64,000 nucleotides of DNA, taken from NCBI RefSeq assembly GCF_030409755.1, contig NZ_JAUFQE010000001.1:1364001-1428000 (forward strand), read 5' to 3'. The notes beneath the pieces are model-generated. The model had not been told where the DNA came from, searched no databases, and worked only from the letters and a program-made list of their open reading frames with translations. The stretch is from Vibrio lentus (GTDB lineage: Bacteria; Pseudomonadota; Gammaproteobacteria; Enterobacterales; Vibrionaceae). Shown piece by piece: positions 26,040-34,799 of the stretch. The translations under genes and the position numbers were made by a program. Within the stretch, counting starts at the first letter, position 1; each line of letters begins with the position of its first letter.

Positions 26040-26729
26040 CTAATAAATGTATTTACCCAGTGGGTTGAACAATTGGCTCACCCCTTTGGTGAAGTACAAG
26101 GCATCGCTTGAAACAGTTAAACACACACAGCCTTCTTTGGTCGCAGGCTGATGAGTGTGTTCTCCATCTAACCAGATGAAGTCACCTTTGTTGTAGACGC
26201 CCATTTCATCTTCGAAGCTGCCTTCTAAAAGAAGCGTGATCTCGAAGCCTTTATGAGTGTGACAAGGCACCTGTCCGTCTTTATCTATATGTAGCAAGCT
26301 AGTGTGGTGTGATTCGTCATCAAAATCGAGACGTGCGCGAGAAATCTTGCCCAAGTTCAACCAGTCTTTTCTTACGACTGAATTAAGTGCGCGAGGGATC
26401 GTGAAGGTTGTGTTAGACACAGTCTCTTGTTGAGCTTCAACAACAACTTCGACAGCCTGGGACAAATCAGCTGTGATCTGGTCAATAGCATCAAAATCGA
26501 ACTCCCCATCGTCAGAAAGGAACGCATCCATTTCGCTGTCAGACAGTTTTAGCCCTGCTGTGTCGTTTTCAAAGACTGAGTCAGCGGCTTGCGCTGTCAG
26601 CATGCTTACTTGTTTTTGGCAGTGTTCGCAAAGCTCTACATGGCTAGAAACAATCAGAGAAACCGAATCCGCTAGATTGCCATCGACAAAATCTTTCAAG
26701 ATTGCCGCATTTGGGTGATGTTTAATCAT
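26040..26729 (-). CDS. chrR: ChrR-family zinc-cupin anti-sigma factor
   Basis: This 229-residue anti-sigma factor has the zinc-binding ZAS motif HxxxCxxC (HVELCEHC at about 30-37) and a C-terminal cupin (CHTHKGFEITLLLEG at about 155-170). In Rhodobacter, ChrR holds the ECF sigma factor until singlet oxygen releases it. The gene overlaps the sigma gene by 8 bases, giving coupled translation. About 145 bases separate its stop from the ybgA start. Confidence 0.93.
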   Translation of the reverse strand: MIKHHPNAAILKDFVDGNLADSVSLIVSSHVELCEHCQKQVSMLTAQAADSVFENDTAGLKLSDSEMDAFLSDDGEFDFDAIDQITADLSQAVEVVVEAQQETVSNTTFTIPRALNSVVRKDWLNLGKISRARLDFDDESHHTSLLHIDKDGQVPCHTHKGFEITLLLEGSFEDEMGVYNKGDFIWLDGEHTHQPATKEGCVCLTVSSDALYFTKGVSQLFNPLGKYIY

Positions 26730-27369
26730 GGTCTTGTTCCCCCATGTGAACTTTTAGTTTGGCGAGTGCGAGTCTTAGACGTGATTTAACAGTTCCAAGC
26801 GGGACATCGAGTTGTTGGGCGAGCTGCTCTTGCGATAACTCTTGGAAGTAGACACCTTTCACAATGGTTTTTTGAGCGAGAGGCAGCTTTTCAATTTGAG
26901 TCATTACATGACGGCTCATTAAATGATCGCCAAACTGAAGCTGATCACTTTGTGATTCGGCTACCATGGCGTCAATCGGCCAAATGTCGTCAGCGATGGT
27001 TTGCTCTGCTTTCGCTTTTACCTTTCTTAGCATGTCGAAGGCAGCGTTTCGCATCACGGTGTATACCCAAGTGGTCGCTGCGCCTTTCTCTTCGTTATAG
27101 AGATGCGCTTTCTTCCAAACGTTGGTCATCGTGTCTTGGACTAGTTCGTTGGCAGCGGCTTCACCACCCAACTTGCTGATGCCAAAACGCTTAATTTTGG
27201 GAGCAAAGAACTTAAACAAACACGTAAATGCTTGCTTGTCTCTGTCTGAACCAACCAAAATCAGCCAGCTTGAGAGCTCTGTAGGTACCTTACTTTCAGT
27301 AGGTAGTTTGTTGTCGGGGATAATGACATGCTCCTTGCCGTTCCCTGTTCTTCTGCTTTCCACTTGCAT
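26722..27369 (-). CDS. rpoE: ECF sigma factor, RpoE/ECF11 type, partner of ChrR
   Basis: This 215-residue group IV sigma-70 factor has region 2 (ANELVQDTMTNVWKKA and TTWVYTVMRNAAFDMLRK) and region 4 (QLDVPLGTVKSRLRLALAKL). The genetic linkage to ChrR and to phrB, cfa-like and FAD-oxidase genes marks it as the singlet-oxygen ECF11 type, not the envelope-stress RpoE. A promoter matching its own expected recognition pattern lies upstream at 27403-27428, implying autoregulation. Genes downstream appear to form one 10-kb transcriptional block. Confidence 0.92.
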   Translation of the reverse strand: MQVESRRTGNGKEHVIIPDNKLPTESKVPTELSSWLILVGSDRDKQAFTCLFKFFAPKIKRFGISKLGGEAAANELVQDTMTNVWKKAHLYNEEKGAATTWVYTVMRNAAFDMLRKVKAKAEQTIADDIWPIDAMVAESQSDQLQFGDHLMSRHVMTQIEKLPLAQKTIVKGVYFQELSQEQLAQQLDVPLGTVKSRLRLALAKLKVHMGEQDHD

Positions 27370-27402
27370 AGTAATTAACCATCATGCGAATTTGATAGAC
27401 AC

Positions 27403-27428
27403 TACGTGAAGAGTGAGAGTAGGGATCA
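27403..27428 (-). promoter_or_regulatory. ECF11-type promoter of the sigma-chrR operon
   Basis: Reading on the minus strand: TGATCC, 16 bases, then CGTA, about 35 bases before the sigma start. This matches the ECF11/RpoE-ChrR pattern (TGATCC -35, CGTA-type -10) recalled from Rhodobacter and related work. The same pattern with identical spacing precedes the LON-domain gene. Confidence 0.65.
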
Positions 27429-27479
27429 CTTTATTTTAAATTAATTTCTACTATACAAAATTATAGTGAATAAAAGTGC

Positions 27480-28100
27480 TTATTGCCCTGTAATGATTTG
27501 ATTCAAAAAGGGAACTAAAGACGGAAAACTAGCGGGTTCTGTGAATTTGGTTTTCTTTTCCAATGGGATAGGCATCATTTCGAGGAGTCGAGCACAGATC
27601 CATTGAGGGCTTTCAAAGTCAGGAGTGGGGTAAAGTGCTCTGATTGAATCGTGTTCTCGAAACAACTCGACAAGAAACGCAGTCACCACGTTCGGCACCT
27701 TATAGCTGTGCTGTGGCCAGTGAGGTAAAGGGCGGAAATCACTTTTTATTAAATCATCTGTGTCGCGAAAGGACGAGTGAAGCTGCACCAACTGTTCGCC
27801 TTCAACGTCGATTTCCAAGATTTGATCATCGGACATATTGAAATCCACAATAGACACTTTTGTCCCCCAAGAACTCAGACGTTCGGAGTTGGTATTGTCC
27901 TGAGTCGCAATGATGAAGCCGTCTCCCTGTGCAGCATGAGCGACCATTTTCAAATACTTGGGTTCGAAAATACGCAGTCTTTGTCTGCCCCTTGGCAAAA
28001 TGAATAACGGGAGAGGAAACACCGCAAGCTCTTGAGAAGTCTCTACGGGTGTTTCTGATTCGGTTTCTATCCGTGTGATCTTCTCAGCTGAATTCGGCAC
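27480..28100 (-). CDS. LON N-terminal substrate-binding domain protein
   Basis: This 206-residue protein carries only the Lon N-terminal domain (AVFPLPLFILPRGRQRLRIFEPKYLKMV, about 27-54, described by its ends) without the AAA+ or protease parts. Such stand-alone LON-domain proteins probably bind damaged or unfolded substrates. It is transcribed toward the sigma gene from its own ECF11-like promoter, so it may belong to the same regulon. Confidence 0.87.
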   Translation of the reverse strand: MPNSAEKITRIETESETPVETSQELAVFPLPLFILPRGRQRLRIFEPKYLKMVAHAAQGDGFIIATQDNTNSERLSSWGTKVSIVDFNMSDDQILEIDVEGEQLVQLHSSFRDTDDLIKSDFRPLPHWPQHSYKVPNVVTAFLVELFREHDSIRALYPTPDFESPQWICARLLEMMPIPLEKKTKFTEPASFPSLVPFLNQIITGQ

Positions 28101-28168
28101 ATAGCACTCCTTAGTTCATACATGATTGAGTCTGTACGGATTTGATTCGTACGTAATTCAGAGATGTA

Positions 28169-28194
28169 TACGCGTGCTCGTTGAAGTTCGATCA
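28169..28194 (-). promoter_or_regulatory. ECF11-type promoter of the LON-domain gene
   Basis: On the minus strand: TGATCG, 16 bases, CGTA, about 70 bases upstream of the LON-domain start. One base differs from the sigma-chrR promoter -35 (TGATCC); spacing is identical. Confidence 0.55.
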
Positions 28195-28410
28195 ATGTGG
28201 GGTGATGTATTGAACAGGAAGCTAGAGAGAGTGAGACATGGTTTTTTGTCGCGTTTATTCGCAATTTAATCGGTTTAACCTTTTTTAACTTACGTCATTA
28301 GGTAATATGGGTTAAGAATTAGTCAATGGGCAGATAACAAGTGACACGCTTATCTTACGTTGCTTATCTCTTAGTTCTTCTTTACCTGACATCACATCAA
28401 AGGAATGGTC

Positions 28411-28797
28411 ATGATCGTTATTTATGGTATCAAAGAGTGCTTAAATCCGATTAAGTTACAGCTTTCTAATGTCTTACAACAATGTTTGAACAGTGAGATG
28501 GGGTTACCTGATGACAAACGAGCGCATCGGTTTGTACCATTAGAAAGAGATGATTTCTTTTATCCCGAAGGGCGAACAGAAGCTTATACCGTAATAGAAA
28601 TCAATATGATGGAAGGGCGAGCGGTGAATACCAAAAAGCGCCTGATTAAGAAGATATTTTCTGAAATAGAAAAGCAGCTGTCTATCTCTCCCATTGATAT
28701 CGAGATCACCATCAAGGAGCAGCCATCGCATTGCTGGGGCTTTCGAGGCATGACTGGTGATGAAGCCCAAGATCTTAAGTACAAAGTCAAAGTTTAG
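28411..28797 (+). CDS. Tautomerase-like protein without N-terminal proline
   Basis: This 128-residue protein resembles the tautomerase-superfamily proteins of Vibrio, with the alternating strand/helix pattern and IDIEITIKEQPSHCWGFRG near the C-terminus. The family needs Pro as residue 2 (catalytic Pro1), but this protein starts MIVIYGIKE. The start is ATG 28411, six bases after AAGGA; the ATG at 28405 abuts the RBS. It may be a non-catalytic or differently acting relative. Confidence 0.65.
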   Translation: MIVIYGIKECLNPIKLQLSNVLQQCLNSEMGLPDDKRAHRFVPLERDDFFYPEGRTEAYTVIEINMMEGRAVNTKKRLIKKIFSEIEKQLSISPIDIEITIKEQPSHCWGFRGMTGDEAQDLKYKVKV

Positions 28798-28810
28798 GTA
28801 AATCGCGTGA

Positions 28811-28843
28811 TAGCGGCTTCAGAGCTAGGTGTTTGAGCCGCTA
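28811..28843 (+). terminator. Weak terminator-like hairpin
   Basis: Arms TAGCGGCT and AGCCGCTA around a 17-base loop, between the convergent tautomerase-like and DUF4344 genes. T-richness follows only loosely. Confidence 0.4.
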
Positions 28844-28906
28844 ACTTGATTCTATTTTGTTGTAGAGTGATTCCGTTATAGAGGTCTCTTGTATCGATCT
28901 ATTCTA

Positions 28907-29716
28907 TTAACCTTCATCACTCTCTTTTAAGTATTGGTGCCAATTCCCAGTGATCACATCAAAGTGCTCAATACAGAACTCTTTCCTATCTTTTAAATAG
29001 TCGTTTTCCACTTCATCAAGCAAGTTTTTATAAGCTTCAGGGTCGCTGCCGTACACAAGGCATAGGGTTGAGAAGTAGCGTTGGAGATCGAAGCTGTGTT
29101 CATCAATGTATTCCCCCAAGTCGTAATACTCCGGGCGGTCTTCTGACTCAAAGGCAAACATATCGGCTGCACTTATTGCGGCATCACCGCCATGTTCCAC
29201 GTAGTTGAGCAGCAAGACTGTTGCGAGGTTATCTACGGCATCTTCTTCTTTACCGAGAATGGCGATCTTTTGATCTTCGATATAGCCGTGCCCCGCTTCG
29301 TGCAGCAGCGTATGAAGCAAGGTATCGATGGCACCCGTTTGTGCCGATTTTCCGTACTCTTTTTCGTATTGGTTCTTCTCGAAGTAAGCGAGTGATTCAG
29401 CGTAAAAACTGTATGGGATAAGTACGTGATGCGTTTGCGGATCGTAGAGTGGGCCTTCATCACCGCCGTATTGAATCACCAAAGGCTGGTTAAACATCAA
29501 CAGTTGGTTGGAGAGGTCAATGACGGTGTCGTTGATGCCACTGAGTTCAATCTCTTGTTTGAGCTGTTTTTCTTGTTCAGTTTGAGGTGGTGCATACTCG
29601 ACAATAAGGTTGTTGGGGAGCGTATTATCAATGGATGTTTCACTGGACGCATAAGTCGTGGCAAACACAGAACCAAGGACTAGGCTGTAGGTCAGTGTTT
29701 GTTTCAATAATGTCAT
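28907..29716 (-). CDS. DUF4344-type exported metallopeptidase
   Basis: This 269-residue protein has a signal peptide (cleavage near residue 24) and a zincin motif LLHEAGHGYIED, that is HExxH-like with the second histidine in HEAGH, at about 137. Downstream EEDAVDNLATVLLL supplies a likely third ligand. It matches DUF4344 putative periplasmic metallopeptidases. No operon partner; the substrate is unknown. Confidence 0.82.
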   Translation of the reverse strand: MTLLKQTLTYSLVLGSVFATTYASSETSIDNTLPNNLIVEYAPPQTEQEKQLKQEIELSGINDTVIDLSNQLLMFNQPLVIQYGGDEGPLYDPQTHHVLIPYSFYAESLAYFEKNQYEKEYGKSAQTGAIDTLLHTLLHEAGHGYIEDQKIAILGKEEDAVDNLATVLLLNYVEHGGDAAISAADMFAFESEDRPEYYDLGEYIDEHSFDLQRYFSTLCLVYGSDPEAYKNLLDEVENDYLKDRKEFCIEHFDVITGNWHQYLKESDEG

Positions 29717-29926
29717 CGTACCTCCTTATAATCGGGTGAATAGCCATCTCATGGTGAACCATATTTCCTAGAATGAATAGCTCTTAAGTGGTGAGCGATT
29801 GATTGTCAGTTTAGATCATGTTTCATTCTAAGGGCTATTTGTCAGATAAATTTCGGTTCAAGTAAACCCTTGTGCTATACTCCGCGCCCCAATCCGAATT
29901 GGCTTGCTTAATCTTAGGAAATTATT

Positions 29927-30283
29927 ATGAGTGTTAAAAACGAACTTCAACAAATTAACAACCGTCTAGACAAGTGTCGCAACAAGTTAGCGGCTGCTAA
30001 AACTCGTAATGATCGTCCTGTTGTTCGTCAATTTGAAGACGAGATTAAGAAGCTAACTAAGAAAATTGCACAGCTTAAACACAAAGAAAGCTTTGATGTG
30101 AATCAAGAGCGTAAATCGCTGATTGATATGCCATTTAGCCGTGAAATCACAAAAGCTGAGCAAGCGGATATGGGTAAACTTAAGAAGTCTGTAAAAGGGC
30201 TCGTGATTGTTCACCCGATGACCAAAATTGGTAAAGAGCTTCGCATTGAAGTTATGACGGGTTACGCACCGAAAAAATTCTAA
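29927..30283 (+). CDS. yibL: Ribosome-associated protein YibL
   Basis: This 118-residue protein is basic and coiled-coil-prone at the N-terminus (residues 5-55), followed by the strongly conserved MPFSREITKAEQADMGKLKKSVKGLVIVHPMT region (about 66-98, described here by its ends) of YibL. The E. coli relative is associated with ribosomes. It is monocistronic with a clean terminator. Confidence 0.9.
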   Translation: MSVKNELQQINNRLDKCRNKLAAAKTRNDRPVVRQFEDEIKKLTKKIAQLKHKESFDVNQERKSLIDMPFSREITKAEQADMGKLKKSVKGLVIVHPMTKIGKELRIEVMTGYAPKKF

Positions 30284-30302
30284 TTACCAGTGATGGTGAT
30301 GA

Positions 30303-30331
30303 AAGAGGAGCTAGCAATAGCTCCTTTTTGC
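30303..30331 (+). terminator. Terminator of yibL
   Basis: AGGAGCTA and TAGCTCCT form a perfect 8-bp stem with a GCAA loop, followed by TTTTTGCTTTTTT. Confidence 0.85.
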
Positions 30332-30440
30332 TTTTTTAGGTATTAAAAAAGCAGAGTCAGCGGCAAGGATACTCGCGCCGTTACCAACTTTTTGGAGGTG
30401 ATTGTTGTCACAAATCCTTTTATCTCCTATAAAAGTTAAC

Positions 30441-30458
30441 GTGTCACTAACATGACAC
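30441..30458. promoter_or_regulatory. Perfect 6-6-6 palindrome in the gltS leader
   Basis: GTGTCA, six bases, TGACAC is a perfect inverted repeat of operator size in the 270-base region between the yibL terminator and gltS. I cannot name the protein that binds it. A TATAAAT-like -10 box lies farther downstream near 30517. Confidence 0.4.
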
Positions 30459-30599
30459 CAAGTGAACGCAGTAATGTGTTCGCTTTTCGAATCTACAATT
30501 TCTCTCCAGTTTGTATAAATATAGGTAGAGCACCACAAATAATTACAGATAAAACTAGACTCATTAAGGAAGATGAGAACGTAAAAAAATAGAGGTTAT

Positions 30600-31826
30600 A
30601 TGAATCAATTAATTTCAATTGGACCACTAGAATCCTTCCTAATCGCGATTAGTGTTTTGTTTCTAGGTCATTTCGTCAATGCAAAGCTTCCGGTTCTCAA
30701 AAAGTACAATATTCCAGAGCCCATTGTCGGCGGCTTGATTGTCGCTTTTGCTATTACAGCCCTGCACTTTAACGGCCTTGATCTTGAGTTTTCCTTGCCC
30801 CTGCAGAACACGTTTATGTTGATGTTCTTTGCAACGGTCGGCCTTGCAGCTAACTACACGCAGCTGATAAAAGGTGGTGCTAAGGTATTCCTATTCTTAG
30901 GGGTGGCTTCGGTTTACATCATTATCCAAAACGGTGTAGGTGTAACACTTGCGACGGCATTAGGCCTTGAACCCTTGATGGGTTTGATTGCTGGATCTAT
31001 CACGCTTTCGGGTGGGCACGGTACGGGCGCAGCTTGGTCTCAAACTTTTTCAGACACGTTTGGCATTGCCAATACTCTAGAAATCGCGATGGCTTCAGCG
31101 ACATTTGGTTTGATTATCGGTGGTATTATCGGTAGCCCAGTCGCTCAAAAGTTGATTGATAAAAACCAGCTTGAATCTGAGTACGGCACTGGCACACAAA
31201 CCCACGAGCGTTTTCCTGAGCTTGTTACTTACAACGAGTATGAAGAAGACAAAGTAACAGCGAAGAAGGTGATTGAAGTATTGTTCATTCTTCTTATCTG
31301 TATCTCGGGGGCGAAATACCTAGAAGAGTGGGTGGCGACTTTTGAAATTTCTTGGTTGATGATTCCTGACTTCGTTTACGCGTTGTTTATCGGTGTGTTC
31401 ATCACTAACGTTTTTGAAGTGACTAAACTGCATAAGACGGACAGCGAAACGGTTGATATTCTTGGTACCGTATCATTGTCACTGTTCCTAGCCATGGCGC
31501 TAATGAGCCTTAAGCTTTGGAACATCTTTGACCTTGCGATTCCGTTCTTGGTTATCCTTGCGGTTCAGGCTGTGGTGTTGGGGATCTTCTCTTACTTTGT
31601 GACGTTCAAAGTAATGGGTTCTAACTACGACGCAGCGGTTATGGCGGGTGGTCACTGTGGTTTCGGCCTAGGTGCAACCCCAACAGCGGTAATGAACATG
31701 GGTTCTTTGGTGAACCGATTCGGTCCGTCGCCACAAGCCTTCATGGTTGTGCCAATTGTTGGTGCCTTCTTTATCGATATCGTTAACCTGATTATCCTAC
31801 AAGGTTACATCTCGTTTATTGGATAA
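30600..31826 (+). CDS. gltS: Sodium/glutamate symporter GltS
   Basis: This 408-residue inner-membrane sodium-dependent glutamate carrier has two inverted repeats. Each contains a GSITLSGGHGTGAAW-like or GGHCGFGLGATPTA-like re-entrant loop (about 134-148 and 350-364), the known signatures of ESS-family GltS. Length matches E. coli GltS (401). Strong terminator downstream. Confidence 0.94.
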   Translation: MNQLISIGPLESFLIAISVLFLGHFVNAKLPVLKKYNIPEPIVGGLIVAFAITALHFNGLDLEFSLPLQNTFMLMFFATVGLAANYTQLIKGGAKVFLFLGVASVYIIIQNGVGVTLATALGLEPLMGLIAGSITLSGGHGTGAAWSQTFSDTFGIANTLEIAMASATFGLIIGGIIGSPVAQKLIDKNQLESEYGTGTQTHERFPELVTYNEYEEDKVTAKKVIEVLFILLICISGAKYLEEWVATFEISWLMIPDFVYALFIGVFITNVFEVTKLHKTDSETVDILGTVSLSLFLAMALMSLKLWNIFDLAIPFLVILAVQAVVLGIFSYFVTFKVMGSNYDAAVMAGGHCGFGLGATPTAVMNMGSLVNRFGPSPQAFMVVPIVGAFFIDIVNLIILQGYISFIG

Positions 31827-31862
31827 TGCGAACGCACCAATAACGAAGTATGCAGATACAAG

Positions 31863-31890
31863 AAAGCCAGTCGATTGACTGGCTTTTTTT
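31863..31890 (+). terminator. Terminator of gltS
   Basis: AAAGCCAGTC and GACTGGCTTT pair perfectly around a GATT loop, followed by a T-run. It may also serve the convergent norW. Confidence 0.88.
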
Positions 31891-31949
31891 GTTTTAGCGA
31901 ATGCCGCTTATTTTATTCAACGTATATTATTGAGCGTATGTCATTGAGC

Positions 31950-33119
31950 CTATGCGGGTGAGCTTGCCTGTAGCTCTTTGAGCAGAGGGAACGCCGCTTT
32001 GGTGTGTTCTCCCGTGACAATGAATCCAACCAACTGGTTATCTTCATTAAAGCCCTTAGCGACAATGCCTTTAGGATCGAATCGAGTTTCCCAACTCTGA
32101 GCGGTTTGAATATCGCGCCCTGCGAGTTGAATCGGGTAACTCGGTGTTTTCACCTTAGTGATGATGTGAGGCAAGCTGAGCTTTCCTTCGCCCACTTTGC
32201 TCTCTCCGTTACCCATAGCCAGCTGCTTAGCCAACACGTTTGCAGACAAAATAGCGGGCTGAAGATAAGCCATCACACGCCCCTCTATTTCGGCGCAGTC
32301 ACCAATCGCATACACATTCTCGACATTGGTTCTCATGATGGTATCGACTACAATCCCTTTGTTTACTTCTATTCCCGCTTGTGTGGCTAACTGTGTGTTT
32401 GGTCTTAGCCCTGCTGCGGCAATCACGATATCGGTTCGTATCAATCGAGAAGACGTGGTTTGCAACCTCACTCCATCAGGGAGATACGTTGCGCGACACA
32501 CTGCAGAGTCGGTTTCGACGGTAACCCCTGCTTTTGTTAGTTCCCTTTCCAATTCAAGCGAAACGAAAGGTGGCACTAGGTTATTCAATAGATAACTTGC
32601 GGGTTCGATAATCGTGACATCTTTACCCGCAGTTTGAAGGTCGAATGCGAGCTCGACCCCAATCAAGCCTCCACCCATCACGGTGATGCGTTGAGCGCCA
32701 TCGATCTGAGCTTTGTGTTTATCGAACTCTTCCAAACTATTTAACGTAATGGTTGCGCTGCGTTTAAGCCCTTCCGCTGGTGGTATAAAAGGCGTCGCGC
32801 CCGTCGCTAATACCAACTTTGAATAGTGGATAGATTGGCCATCAACATGAACACACTGCTGCTCAGTATCTATCTCGCTCACAAGTGCTTTGGTTTTGAT
32901 GACCACGTTGTACTGCTCTGCCAATTGTTGAGCGTTATGTACTGCGAGTGTTTCCGGCGTTTGTTCCTGACTGAACGCGTGCGAAAGATTCGGCTTACTG
33001 TACTCAACCCCGGCATCGGCGGTGATCATAGTAATTGCGATATCTTGGTCAAGCTTACGTACCATCTTGATGGTTTGTAGGGCAGCGAAACCGCCACCCA
33101 CAATAACAATGTTCGACAT
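31950..33119 (-). CDS. norW: Nitric oxide reductase FlRd-NAD+ reductase NorW
   Basis: This roughly 389-residue FAD/NADH rubredoxin reductase has two Rossmann motifs (IVGGGFAALQTI and VMGGGLIGVELAFDL) and the FAD motif YAIGDCAEIEG. It passes electrons from NADH to the rubredoxin domain of NorV. The start is the ATG at 33119, one base after the norV stop, with GGAG seven bases upstream; five extra residues in a longer frame overlap norV. Confidence 0.9.
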   Translation of the reverse strand: MSNIVIVGGGFAALQTIKMVRKLDQDIAITMITADAGVEYSKPNLSHAFSQEQTPETLAVHNAQQLAEQYNVVIKTKALVSEIDTEQQCVHVDGQSIHYSKLVLATGATPFIPPAEGLKRSATITLNSLEEFDKHKAQIDGAQRITVMGGGLIGVELAFDLQTAGKDVTIIEPASYLLNNLVPPFVSLELERELTKAGVTVETDSAVCRATYLPDGVRLQTTSSRLIRTDIVIAAAGLRPNTQLATQAGIEVNKGIVVDTIMRTNVENVYAIGDCAEIEGRVMAYLQPAILSANVLAKQLAMGNGESKVGEGKLSLPHIITKVKTPSYPIQLAGRDIQTAQSWETRFDPKGIVAKGFNEDNQLVGFIVTGEHTKAAFPLLKELQASSPA

Positions 33120-33120
33120 G

Positions 33121-34626
33121 CTACTTCTCCACAAACACTTCTTTGCCTAAATGGCATTCAGGGCAAAGGAAATCATCAGGTACTTGCGCCCAAGGAGTTC
33201 CGGGTTCGACGCCTTGGTAGGGTTCGCCCAATTGTGGGTCGTACACCCATTCGCATACTGTGCAACGCCAGCAAGTGCAGTCTGCACTGTGTACTGGCTT
33301 ATCTTGCGCTTCTTCTGGCTTCAGCTCTGTTGTGTCTTTGAGCTCGGCAGTGATGTTTACCGGTGTTGGTGTGGCTTCAAGCGGTGTTACATTACGTGAT
33401 ACTTGTTTCGGTGTGCTCACTTCATCTGCTTCTACACGCCAAACCTCGGCCAGTGTCATGCCGTAATCGATACATTGGCGAAGCGCGTCTGTGTCTGGTT
33501 TCCAATGGATGTGTTGTGGCGCACTGACTTCGAAGTTAGCTTCACGTAGTCGAGCGTCGATACGTTTTACTGCGCCGCCTGTCCAACCTGAAGAGCCAAA
33601 TGCTGCGGCTCTTTTACCAGCAAAGCGAAGTCCGTGGATCTCTTCTAGTAGTGCTGCGATTTGCGGCATCATCACATTGTTCATGGTCGATGAACCGACT
33701 AGAACCCCTTTTGAACGGAAGATATTGGCAAGGATGTCATTCTTATCGTGCTTAGAGATATTAAAGACTTTGATTGCTGTTTCTGGGCTGCCTTTACGGA
33801 TACCTTTTGCGATTGCGTCAGCCATCATGCGAGTGTTGTTCGACATGGTGTCGTAGACAATGGTGATACGATCTTCTTTGTAGGCTTTAGACCACTCGTA
33901 GTATTGCTCAACAATTTGCGTCGCGTTGTCGCGCCAAATACAGCCATGAGAGGTTGCGATAACATCGATAGGCACACCTAAGCTCAATACTTCTTCTATC
34001 TTCGCTTTCACCAAAGGCGCGAAAGGTGTGAGGATGTTCGAGAAGTAACGCAGACATTGATCATGAAGCTCGACTTGGTCTAGCTGATCGTTGAATAGGT
34101 TTTCATCACAGTAGTGCTGACCGAACGCATCGTTACTGAACAGGATCTCGTCACCAGTGAGGTATGTTGCCATTGAGTCTGGCCAGTGCAGCATTTTCAT
34201 CTCAACAAAGATGAGTTGCTTACCGTTACCGACATCGAGCGTGTCGCCTGTTTTAACGGTTCGGAAGTTCCAGTCAGGCTGATGGTGATGGCCAACAATC
34301 GAGTTAACGCCAGCTTCTGTGCAGTAGACGGGTGTGTTTGGAATTTTGGCTAATAGTGCTGAAAGGGCACCTGAGTGGTCTTCTTCAGCATGCTGACAAA
34401 TGATGTAGTCGATCTCATTGATGTCGATTTCCATCTCAAGGTTTGCAAGGAATTGTTCAGTAAAGCGATGATCAACGGTATCAACAAGCACCGTTTTCTC
34501 TTCACGAATCAGGTACGAGTTATAGCTGGTACCTTTGTTCATGTGGTATTCCTTACCATGGAAGTGTTCTGTTTCCCAATCGTGGACGCCAACCCAGTGA
34601 ACATTTGATTTAACGTGAATAGTCAT
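33121..34626 (-). CDS. norV: Anaerobic nitric oxide reductase flavorubredoxin NorV
   Basis: This 501-residue three-domain protein reduces NO to N2O. A beta-lactamase-like di-iron domain carries [11 protein letters not shown] (HxExDH). A flavodoxin domain carries [19 protein letters not shown]-terminal rubredoxin ([13 protein letters not shown] and CPEC, about 450-495) follows. A Thr/Pro/Glu-rich linker of about 40 residues joins the last two. It is slightly longer than E. coli NorV (479). The upstream sigma-54 promoter and NorR-like sites indicate NO-responsive control. Confidence 0.94.
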   Translation of the reverse strand: MTIHVKSNVHWVGVHDWETEHFHGKEYHMNKGTSYNSYLIREEKTVLVDTVDHRFTEQFLANLEMEIDINEIDYIICQHAEEDHSGALSALLAKIPNTPVYCTEAGVNSIVGHHHQPDWNFRTVKTGDTLDVGNGKQLIFVEMKMLHWPDSMATYLTGDEILFSNDAFGQHYCDENLFNDQLDQVELHDQCLRYFSNILTPFAPLVKAKIEEVLSLGVPIDVIATSHGCIWRDNATQIVEQYYEWSKAYKEDRITIVYDTMSNNTRMMADAIAKGIRKGSPETAIKVFNISKHDKNDILANIFRSKGVLVGSSTMNNVMMPQIAALLEEIHGLRFAGKRAAAFGSSGWTGGAVKRIDARLREANFEVSAPQHIHWKPDTDALRQCIDYGMTLAEVWRVEADEVSTPKQVSRNVTPLEATPTPVNITAELKDTTELKPEEAQDKPVHSADCTCWRCTVCEWVYDPQLGEPYQGVEPGTPWAQVPDDFLCPECHLGKEVFVEK

Positions 34627-34635
34627 AATGATAAT

Positions 34636-34657
34636 ACCTTATTTAAATATCTAAGGT
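34636..34657. promoter_or_regulatory. Inverted repeat next to norV start
   Basis: ACCTTA, ten AT-rich bases, TAAGGT: a perfect 6-bp inverted repeat beginning 10 bases upstream of norV and overlapping its RBS and probable transcription start. It could be an NsrR-like or other repressor site, or an RNA element; not identified. Confidence 0.35.
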
Positions 34658-34663
34658 CATCAT

Positions 34664-34679
34664 TGCACTAGTTGTGCCA
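34664..34679 (-). promoter_or_regulatory. Sigma-54 promoter of norVW
   Basis: On the minus strand TGGCACAACTAGTGCA matches the sigma-54 -24/-12 consensus, with GG and GC separated by exactly ten bases. It lies about 40 bases before norV. Confidence 0.75.
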
Positions 34680-34734
34680 TGTTTTTAAGTGTCTGTTTTA
34701 AATGTATTTGTTTGGTGTTTGTGTTGTTTTGCAA

Positions 34735-34745
34735 GTCATTTTGAC
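34735..34745. promoter_or_regulatory. NorR-type binding site 1
   Basis: GTCATTTTGAC is a perfect GTCA-N3-TGAC site as recalled for E. coli NorR enhancers, about 60 bases upstream of the sigma-54 promoter. Confidence 0.6.
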
Positions 34746-34779
34746 CTGATGGGTTTTGTAGTTAAAATGAATCTTAGGT

Positions 34780-34790
34780 GTCTTTATGAC
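34780..34790. promoter_or_regulatory. NorR-type binding site 2
   Basis: GTCTTTATGAC keeps the GT-N7-AC core with one mismatch to GTCA-N3-TGAC, centred 45 bases from site 1. Confidence 0.45.
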
Positions 34791-34799
34791 TTTGTGGAT

